DNA of 64,000 bases, from assembly GCA_020736575.1 (NCBI GenBank), contig JAGPYM010000040.1:124001-188000 (forward strand), in the 5' to 3' direction. The translations under genes were made by a program, and so were the position numbers. This DNA is from Thelonectria olida (Eukaryota > Ascomycota > Sordariomycetes > Hypocreales > Nectriaceae). Below, one piece after another: positions 55,963 through 64,000 of the stretch (its first letter is position 1; each line of letters starts with the position of its first letter). The notes beneath the pieces are model-generated. The model saw only the letters and a list, made by a program, of their open reading frames with translations. It was not told where the DNA came from and searched no databases.

Positions 55963-55967
55963 ACAGA

Positions 55968-57557
55968 TAGCACCTCCTAGCCGCTCTGGGCCCTTCTTCC
56001 GCCCTTCTTCGCACTTCTTCGCAAAGCGCCAACCAAATTACTAGACTTACGTAATAATGAAAGCCTCCTCGGGAGCACCCACGATGTTCGATGTGTGTAT
56101 ACGAGAGGGAGAAATGCTTCTGCGTGCCATATGAGGGCCAAAGTTAAAATCAGCCACCTGAGCCAGACCAGGCCGGCGCTAAGAGGATCCAATACCTCCA
56201 TAAAAGGCGGGGGAGCAACGGATGATGATCAACATTTCATACCCTTGCTCTCGCTACCTATTACAGTAGTAATTAATGATGATACTGGCGGACTCTCCCT
56301 CAACTAGGGCGCTGTGGGTGGCGTCCGGTACTCACTTAGCCGCCGAGGCCCGTTGGGCGCACAGTCCTGCGCCCAATGGGGAGTATACAGGAAGAGCTGG
56401 AGCGTGACAGGAGTGGGGGAAAAAGGGAGCTCGATGCCAAGATGGCGAAGGGAGTAACGCGGGGGTCGGTGACGCTTTGGGTGATGAGGCTTGCTGGTCA
56501 GGGTTGGTTCTTAACAATGTGGGAGGGAGATACATCTCGTGCGTCCTCTGGCACTGTCAGTCAGGTGCGTCCTTCTAAAAGCCCTCCTATCCCTGATTCA
56601 GAGTGCCAGAGGCTTGATCTAGAAGAAGCAAGCTGACGCTGGCGAGACGCGCAAGGAAAATAAAGCCCAAAGAAGACCGCGGCTCGGCTCACTCCGAGCA
56701 CTCGCGCTCATGCGCGAAATTCCTCGCTCCTCTTTCAGATCACCACTTCAATGTTGTCGTGCTTACCTTTCGTATACTACTTCGAACTTGCTGGAGACGT
56801 ACTAGTAAATAGTCCTAGCCTATGCCAGACCCGCTCCCAGAGTCCAGGCTCATCCTTGTCTCCGGATAAAGACGCCGGGATACCCGTCTTTAGCTTGATG
56901 TGTTAATCCATGCGCGTCAAGGCTCTCACATGTCGTTCCTCTTATTCGTCTCAAGTCGAAATGGATGTCCAGTTCTTCCCAAGTCGCTTCCCTCCCTCTG
57001 CCTCTTGGCATTGCCTGCCCGGGTGAGCGAGGCAGCGTGACTGACTTGTCTCGCCAGTAGCTTCTAAGCCCATCACCAACCCCATCTATCTTCAGCTTTC
57101 GACACAACAGCCAGAGACTCTCTGACACAGTTTTCCTTAGACCTCAGACGTATCAGCGCTTCCTGGCTTCCGCCAACTAAGGTTTGAGAAAAAGGTCTGG
57201 AAGCCTGCTAGTCAGGACCTTGCGTCCAGTAGACACCCCATCTGGCCCCTTACGTAGGCTTTAACGGTACCGAAGCCTCTTACCTCAGCGGTCGCCCTTG
57301 GTCAAAAATATGAGCCCAAGCCCCGAGCTAGCGGCGACCAGAGACCATGCAGATGCAACAGCCACAAGGAGCGCAGCTGAGTGCATGGCTCGTGACCATC
57401 GACCGTAACATATCATCCCAGGATCGAAAGACAGCTTTGCTCTTTCTTTTTCCTATCTTCAAACTGCTGCCATCCTTTGGCCGGCCCCTGCGCCTTTGGG
57501 AAGTCCTTCATTAATATTTTTCATTACCAAGCAAGAAGCATCGTCTTGCAACCTTCG
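55968..57557. other. Intergenic, nothing recognised
   Basis: About 1.6 kb. Short ORFs on both strands (for example 56376-56636 plus) lack motifs. The last few hundred bases before 57558 should hold the promoter of the membrane-protein gene. Confidence 0.4.
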
Positions 57558-58699
57558 ATGGCGATTTGGATGAAAACTCGCGGCTTCGGTTCCGGGGTTG
57601 ACGGCTTCTCCCAAACATCCGTGACCATCATCATCGTCTTTCTTGCTATCTCCCTCTACAATTTCATCGAGCTCAACTGCATCATCTGGTGGACGTTCAA
57701 ACGTCATGCTGGCCTGTACTTCTGGTCCTTCGTCGTCGCTACCTGGGGTATTCCCCTATACTGCGCGGGCTTCCTCACCAAGTACTTGGGATCCCCGTCG
57801 CTGGGTTACTTTTCTTGCACGTTGATCGTGATAGGCTGGATATGCTTGGTCACCGGTCAGTCAATGGTACTTTGGTCCCGGGTCCATTTGGTGCTGCGGG
57901 ACCGAAAGCTTCTCAAGATGATCTTATGGATGATCATCACCAACGCTATCGTCTGCCATGGAGCCATCATCCCAATGGTCTATGGTTCCTTCTCCAGCAG
58001 CCCTGAGATATGGCGGAAGCCCTATACCATCATGGAAAAGATCGAAGTCACCGTCTTCTTTTTCCAAGAAGTCATCCTCTCCGGATTCTACATCGTCGAA
58101 ACAGCCAAGCTCATGAGGCTCGAACGGGCCATGGGGAACACCGGTCGAGCCGCCGTTTGAAGAAGCACCTTATCCTTGTCAACGTCCTCATCATCCTCCT
58201 CGATATCACCATCCTCGGTCTTGAGTATGCGAACCAATATGAGTACCAGACAGCATATAAGTGCTTCGTCTATAGCACAAAGCTGAAACTGGAGTTCACC
58301 ATCCTAAATCGCCTTGTCGAAATGACGACCGGAAACAAGGATATTCGCTCCGGCTCACGGAGCCGAAACAATATCACACTTAGTAAGACCAGTATCGCAC
58401 CGAAAACATTGATCGACGAAGCAGACGGCGAGCCTACAGGCGGTGTCTCATATCTGGCATATGCCAGGGGAGGTGGCGAAGGCTCCAATGACAGAGTACA
58501 AATGTCATCGACTCAGGATGACAATAGAGTCATGATGACGACGGAGATTATCGTCCACCGCGCGGAAAGACGGGACGATGAGACGAGCATCTGCAGAATG
58601 TCATCGGCCGACTCAACCATTGGAGTGGCGAAGGCATTTCACGGGAAGACCATGTCGAAAGCATCATCCGAGATCGATCTTGCAACTCACGGTTTCTAA
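57558..58699 (+). pseudogene. DUF7703-like integral membrane protein, one frameshift
   Basis: From MAIWMKTRGFGSG (57558) the first frame runs to 58160 with five to six hydrophobic helices (TSVTIIIVFLAISLYNFIEL, GYFSCTLIVIGWICLVTGQS, MILWMIITNAIVCHGAIIP, VTVFFFQEVILSGFYIVETA). The next frame, from about 58158, continues with a seventh helix (LILVNVLIILLDITILGLEY) and the hydrophilic C-terminal tail to 58699. The join falls in the loop NTGRA/RRLKKH and needs a one- or two-base indel; no splice signals fit. The layout of seven helices with a W-rich first half and long tail resembles fungal DUF7703 proteins, which are of unknown function. Either a young pseudogene or a sequence error. Confidence 0.6.
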
Positions 58700-58961
58700 T
58701 GGACAGAATGCAGTTTCCTTGCTTGGAAATACCCTCCAATTCTGTCACACGGAATGGGACCCCTAGCAAGGGACAGAGCGGCGCGTCTATCATTATCAAT
58801 CAGTGCGACAAGGATAATGAAACGAAATGATTGCTGATTAGGCAATGATCATTGAGGTCAATGAATGAAATGATAAAGATTGAAACACCTCAATGAACGG
58901 AATTTCCCGGTGGACCGTACTGTATGTCCCGTACCACTGCAAAAACATGTCTGTTCTGGCT

Positions 58962-59430
58962 CTTCCGCGGCCAGGTCTTTCAGCAATCCGTCATAATCCT
59001 CCCAGCAAGCCCGCTCTCAAGTAGGATTTCACTGTTTGCGTAGCTGCGATCGTTTCTGCCTGCCAGCGGCAGCGGTTCGCTGACACCATATTTCCTCACG
59101 AAGAAAATACTCTCTCGCACTCGGCAGCCATCGGAGGCACAGAGAGTACGTCTATAGCCAGCCGCGTTAAACGCGAGTATTTAAAGCCCTCGTTGAACCA
59201 GTATAAAAACGCATCGCAGCGCTTTTCAATAGGGTCGGCGAGGCGTAACCATCTATCGAGCTCATCATCCATTTTATCCTCGCAGGGTGCTGGCTGCGTT
59301 GTGCCTGTAGGCTCGAAGCTATCTAAATAGGGAGAGTAGTCGGCTCCTACTTCCTTTGCTTTATTAATTGGTCTCGAGTCTTTAGGGTCGCATCGTGAGA
59401 AGGTGGGCGTTGGTCGCGCTGATTATTGTT
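58962..59430 (-). pseudogene. hAT transposase C-terminal fragment (family 3)
   Basis: Minus-strand translation gives PINKAKEVGADYSPYLDSF, DKMDDELDRWLRLADPIEK, then the dimerisation motif RLAIDVLSVPPMAAECERVF, a stop, and NMVSANRCRWQAETIAATQ. It differs from the two hAT families above. The rest of the transposase is absent. Confidence 0.75.
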
Positions 59431-59501
59431 GGAAGAATCAAGGTTTACCCCTCGACTTCACGACCCTGATGTCATGACACAAACTCTAAAGAAGTCCTAG
59501 A
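59427..59501. repeat. Truncated LTR copy
   Basis: Matches the first ~75 bp of the solo LTR at 55746-55962, in the same orientation, then ends just before pogo fragment D. Confidence 0.65.
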
Positions 59502-59516
59502 TCAGCGCTCGCAATA

Positions 59517-60118
59517 ACGTACATGATAAGCGAGTCGGAAATACAAGCGAGTCGGAAAAAAATCCTCACCCTCCAGATAGAATTCTAGATAAAATCAAAA
59601 CAAAGCATTAAATCAATTGAAACTAATCGCTATTCTCTTCTCCAGATATTTCAACAACAATCTGACATGTTCTTGAGTTATGACCAGCCTTACTACATAT
59701 TCCACACCGCCTTTCCCTCGCCGCCCCCGACCTTCCCTGACCACCACTTCTCGATAATTCCGCCCTCACCTGCGCATCAACGTCTTTCTGATTAATCTCA
59801 TCCTTCCCCTCACCTACAGTCATCTTCCCTCCATTTCGCAGCCGGGTTCTTTTCGCTCTGCGCCGCTTGCTAAGGGTCTCATTTGACTGTCGAAGGTCCT
59901 GGACCTCAGACTCTAATAAGCTCATCTTATGCATTATTGCCTTTGTTCCCTTAGTCAATGACTTCAGGGCCTCAAGAATAGACGCAGGTGAGCTACTCTG
60001 ATGCCTTTTGATTCGTCTTTCGAGGTATTCAGACTGTGAGCTAGCCTCAAGCACTGTCTTTGGTGTCTTAGAAACCCAAGGGTCGGGGAGGCCGACCTCC
60101 TCTCTAATCGGTGTTGGA
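59517..60118 (-). mobile_element. Fot1/pogo element D, C-terminal fragment
   Basis: The left terminus is intact (TA at 59515-59516, acgtacatgataagcgagtc, doubled aagcgagtcggaaa). It encodes the last ~150 residues of a Fot1-like transposase, ending in a zinc knuckle (CGICSKAGHNSRTC; stop near 59623). It is cut off near 60118, upstream of which all catalytic sequence is missing. Confidence 0.85.
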
Positions 60119-62545
60119 TATGTTTCGGTACGCGAAGGCGCTGGCTTATCCTTTCTGACAGTGGAGGCTCACTTCGGCGGCGACCGGCATTCTAGCGCCG
60201 ATCAATAATGGTATGATCGACGGTACGATCCCCGCTACCCGTGCGGGACACTGACTCGCGACGGCCAAAACTCCAAAGTTAGCTGTGCCGTAATTTGTGT
60301 GGGCGACCGTCTGCTTGGGGGAGAAGTTCGGGGATCCGGCTTGACCCCGGGAGTCATTAGCAACGACGGCTAACAGCGAAAATGAGTCGCGCACAGATAC
60401 CCGTGCCTGCCCCAATGTCGAGAATCCTGAGTGTCCTCCTCCCCCTGCATTGACGATGGCGGGCCAGACGTCAAGGCAGAATGGTTCTTGCTCCCTGAGC
60501 GTCAGGATGCGCTGTCAGGCTATTGATTGGCATGTGACATCTGAGGGGCTCATGCTAAATTCCCTACAATAAAGCCTCGGTTGATTCAAGTATAACTATC
60601 TTCAGCCTCCTCTCCCACTTGTCCGCCCTGCTCTCCGGGCTTGACCTTCCCTTTCCTTTGAGATTCCGGTTTACGGCCGAATTTCGGCATTCCCTCCTCC
60701 ATAGATGCCATAGAAACTGTATCTCCGTCTTTCCCTATCGTTTCCCTGTCGTACAAATGAGTGAATGAGTCGAGGAGACGTTCTCGCGGGGTTTCGATCT
60801 CGTTCAGATCTCGATCGAGGCGTGCAAACTGAGTGTGACGAACTAAGGATGGAAGTGAATAAAATAAAGAACCTCCTGATGGCCCATTTAAGGTACAACA
60901 ATCCTGAAATCGATGGATGGATCAAATATGAAGCCATGAAATTTATACAAAGTGAACTGACGGTATAGCTAATAAGGGTTGTGGTGAACTATGGCAAATA
61001 AGGGGCGGATGTGGAAGACAGCGATGCTCTAAACCAACAACCGAGTGCGTAGTTGCATCCTTTGAACCCCAATGCAGTAGACCAAACTTAGAGCTTTGAA
61101 TGGAAATAACCCAGTTCAGATGCAGCCTGGTAAGAAATAATAGTCTGGTCTAAGAACTCTAAGCCGTTTTTAATGATAGGTTGGGTGGAGGTGACTATAG
61201 GCTGTTTCCTTGAAGCTCAGAGCTGCCTGGGCGTTAAAGCAGGTGCCACACGGTGTCTTTCTACATAAGAGTGGAAACTTGGGATATCAGGTACTGGAAA
61301 TTATCGGCAAGGAGCCAAGCAGAGAAGTTCATGATGGGGATGGGGAGGTTGTGGTGCATGCTTTTTCAGGATGATTTAAAAGGCATCCCGAAGGTGTCAC
61401 ACGGGTCATAAGGTTAGGATCTTCAAACCTGTGCGGGACCGGACAACTAGCCTTCCGGTTGGATGACCGTTTCAACACAACAACCCCTCAAATAGGGCAT
61501 CGCGGAATAGATAGAAATAAGGCTCTAGCCACTCGTTAGATTGAGAGAAATCGAGAGAGCTTCTATGACTTCAATTTCCCCTCATACAGGTTGACAGAAG
61601 GCTTTACAGCGACCTGGCGTGACAGCAGGACTGGTAATAGGCTGTAATTCAGTACGTGGTACAAAAGAAAAGATAGCCAATATACTTGAGTATAAATGTA
61701 GGAAAACGAGAGTAATACTGAGCATCCCATTTGTCCTCGCTTCTTCATGACTCACTGAAGATCAGTCCTACTTTGATTTGTGCCTGCTTAGCCAGCCTGG
61801 AAATAAGCTACATGGATATGCCATTCTTAAAATGACTCGAGTCAAAATAAGGATAAGCCCAAGTCAAAGCGTTTTACGGGGAAATGCCGCATTCCCCCAC
61901 ACTCCACAGCCATAGCGGGATGTCATCAGCCGAAGGGTCCTCAGCTGTTGATAGACTACTTCCACTGGCAAAGGGATTAGCAAAGGGTGTAGATTTAGAT
62001 ATCTGAAACGGGACGTATTAACATGCGGGGTTAGCCCGTGTTAATGCAATGGATTTGATCAGTAATCATTTTAGCGTACGGTCTAGATTGTCCATTAATT
62101 CCCGTGAGACTACGTCCGTAGTGATGGTGGAGTCAGCATTGTCGAGGTCACAATAACTAGTTGACTAGCAAGCAACGCGTAGGTTGCCCCGAAAAAATTC
62201 GGGCTGGATACTTCCCCCGTCATCACGCCACGGCCATTAGCGGTCACCACATTTAGCGAAAGCTTGTGATCGATCAACCCAAGCAACCAGGCTTGTGACG
62301 TAGCAGCTGGGAAGGCACTTAGCTCCTCCTGTTCTCGACCGTTCTAAAGCAGCCAAAAGGCATCACCGCGGAAAACTGTATAGTTGCAAGGAAATGACTC
62401 GTGACGAGACATACACCCATAAATGGGAATCGTACGAGTCATCAAATCTCAGATGTGAACTCAACCTGTCGTCGAACTGAAATTGAAGTCTGGAACCCCT
62501 TCATGTAACCCGGCGATTGCCGTCGCTATCGACCCATGCTACCCT

Positions 62546-62570
62546 AAAAAAAAAAAGGGGGGGGGGGGGG
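62546..62570. repeat. Homopolymer junction A11-G14
   Basis: Eleven A followed by fourteen G. Low-complexity sequence prone to sequencing and replication error. Confidence 0.9.
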
Positions 62571-63733
62571 ATTTTCCTTCGAACAAGTATGGGGATGTCG
62601 GCTGTGAGACAAACGTATATCAAATTAACTAGGCCTAGTTAAAATCCTGGACCATCTAAAGCGTCTCTCTCCCTTGTGTCCTGCCCCGTCTCGAGAGGCC
62701 CGTGATGGACTAACTCTATGGCTCTCATGTGAATATCTGTTGTAGCGCACAGCATATTTCTCTAGACCAAGCTTGCCAATGACAACAACAAAAGATGAAA
62801 CATGCGCCAAGCAGCCCCTCTCAAACCCAATAGCTTCGCTCAAGTTCAAGTCAGCTAAAAGAGCCCGTAGTGCTTGTCAACCCAGTAATGAAAACGTCCA
62901 AAAGCCACTGAAGGATGCCCAAACGCGCCGTCACCGAAAAGGAAATGCTTTATGCTCAGGCCCATAAGCTATAGCTACTGCAGGCATGTTTACTATCGAA
63001 AAGGATGGTGTCAGTTCCTCGTAGTATGAGTTGTAGCTACCCTCGCCTCCCATTCCTTGCGCTGCTGACGGCAGGGGTCACTGCTTATAGAGCTAGTATC
63101 GATCTTAGTGTGGCTAATGAAGAAAATGCACAGTCGCAACGCCACAAAGTCACCTGTCAAGTCTTATCCCAATATACGTATCTAGTCTATATTCCGCCCT
63201 GAAAGATGCGACCTGCAACATTTTAGTATCAATGAGGCTAGGAATCATAGTAATTGAATGGTTTGTCTTTTAAGAGAGAACATGCAAACGGCATATGGAA
63301 TCTGCGTGAGACGTGGAGAAGAGAGATAACAATTATATTTGCTAAACAATTTGCCGGATTCGACACCATAAAGCTCCAGAGACCCAAATTGACATAAGTA
63401 CTGGGTGGAATTGAGGTCAATGAGTGGTGCGATACCTGACCTTGAGATGATGGAACTGCAGAGAAAACTGCAAGTCATGCTTATTCTGGGGATGAAGCTC
63501 AAGGCGGTGGACGTTTGGACGAGATGTTCATGGCAACGACTCACGCCAAATTCTATGTAGCAAGCGTCCAATCAAACGCGCTGGAGTTTTTTTACCGAAA
63601 AGCGTGACACATTCCTCCAATGAAAGGAGCCGGAGCCATCTCGACTCAGTGGCGAGAAAAGAGGATATCCATCCTACATGTATAAGAAGGTCTTGGCCAG
63701 GGATGCGACAGGGCTAGATTATCAGCTCTTTCT

Positions 63734-63743
63734 TATATAAAAG
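63734..63743 (+). promoter_or_regulatory. TATA-like box of the RGS gene
   Basis: tatataaaag lies about 22 bp upstream of the ATG at 63756. If used, the transcript start would fall at or past that ATG, so either the leader is very short or translation starts further in. Confidence 0.35.
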
Positions 63744-63755
63744 ACACATTTTATA

Positions 63756-64000
63756 ATGGCTAACGTCATTTCTGATTTATCTCCAGACCCATGGAGATTG
63801 AACGATTTTACAGCCTATCTCTCAAGGAATCATTGCCTTGAAAACCTACAATTCGTCCAAGACGCATCGAGATATCGAGCTTGTTATGTGGAGATAGTTG
63901 GGGGTAACCGAATCTCCCGGGTATCTTTAACGTGCCATTTCGATTACCTGCAGGCACTATGGGAAGATATTCTGGGCGCTTATATCTTTCCTAACGGACA
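63756..64000 (+). CDS. RGS-domain protein, 5' part only
   Basis: Open from ATG 63756 (MANVISDLSPDPWRLNDF) to the window edge. DPWRLNDFTAYLSRNHCLEN followed by LQFVQDASRYRACY is the first part of a fungal regulator-of-G-protein-signalling domain, in which the conserved F-x-x-[FY]-L...ENL-x-F pattern is visible. Such proteins speed GTP hydrolysis on G-alpha subunits. The remainder, including most of the domain, is outside the window. Confidence 0.75.
   Translation, partial: MANVISDLSPDPWRLNDFTAYLSRNHCLENLQFVQDASRYRACYVEIVGGNRISRVSLTCHFDYLQALWEDILGAYIFPNG

Larger units (their letters stand above)
60119..63755. other. Long gene-poor stretch, nothing recognised
   Basis: About 3.6 kb. Only short ORFs are present, none with a motif or convincing splice pattern. 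A small imperfect hairpin (ttaacatgcggg...cccgtgttaa) lies near 62019-62045. The final part should include the RGS gene promoter. Confidence 0.4.

Noticed and set aside
60765..60968. 67-codon plus-strand ORF in the right-hand gap
   Set aside because: Slightly protein-like but short, without motif, splice partners or visible promoter.
1..64000. tRNA, rRNA or other structured RNA genes
   Set aside because: I saw no tRNA-like A/B boxes with a foldable cloverleaf and no rRNA segments, though a covariance search was not possible.

Overview
The window looks like nuclear DNA of a filamentous ascomycete, most plausibly a Sordariomycete of Fusarium type (inference). Support: introns of about 45-90 nt with GT...CTAAC/CTGAC...AG signals; fungus-restricted gene families (LEA/DUF3659 protein, DUF7703-like membrane protein, homeodomain plus C2H2 factor, fungal RGS protein); and a dense set of transposons typical of these fungi (Fot1/pogo, hAT, Tc1, Tad1-type LINE, Helitron). 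Many in-frame stops in the elements are C-to-T or G-to-A transitions, as expected from RIP or simple decay.

Layout. 0-2.7 kb: broken FG-GAP gene at the left edge, then an unrecognised three-exon gene. 3-7.5 kb: transposon graveyard (LINE tail, hAT copy 1, internally deleted pogo element, foldback repeat). 7.8-12.4 kb: large four-exon LEA-type gene. 12.4-15.6 kb: almost empty, with a possible LPMO-like remnant. 15.7-22 kb: an intact pogo element with 48-bp TIRs and TA duplication, a hAT with one frameshift, a second foldback repeat and a hAT fragment. 22.1-32.9 kb: a Helitron-like element with a spliced Rep-helicase gene (minus) and a divergent spliced accessory gene (plus); two solo LTRs with perfect 5-bp duplications sit inside the helicase. 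33-33.7 kb: a MITE nested in another MITE. 34-39.7 kb: an essentially full-length Tad1-type LINE with a 13-bp target duplication, broken only by three nonsense codons. 40-48.5 kb: gene island (homeodomain/C2H2 factor, MFS transporter, GNAT acetyltransferase, GH20 hexosaminidase with a damaged N-terminus). 48.7-55.9 kb: second transposon nest (pogo, hAT copy 2, Tc1 fragment, intact Tc1, solo LTR). 57.5-58.7 kb: frameshifted seven-helix membrane protein gene. 59-60.1 kb: hAT and pogo fragments. 60.1-63.7 kb: nothing recognised. 63.76 kb to the right edge: start of an RGS-domain gene.

The most interesting unit is the 22.1-32.9 kb element. A Rep/helicase gene and a well-spliced accessory gene of unknown function diverge from a shared 0.6-kb spacer. 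The block is bracketed by inverted 13-bp motifs next to hairpins, and a lone copy of its right end lies at 609-662. Gene structures below were worked out by eye from splice signals and phase; no homology search was possible.
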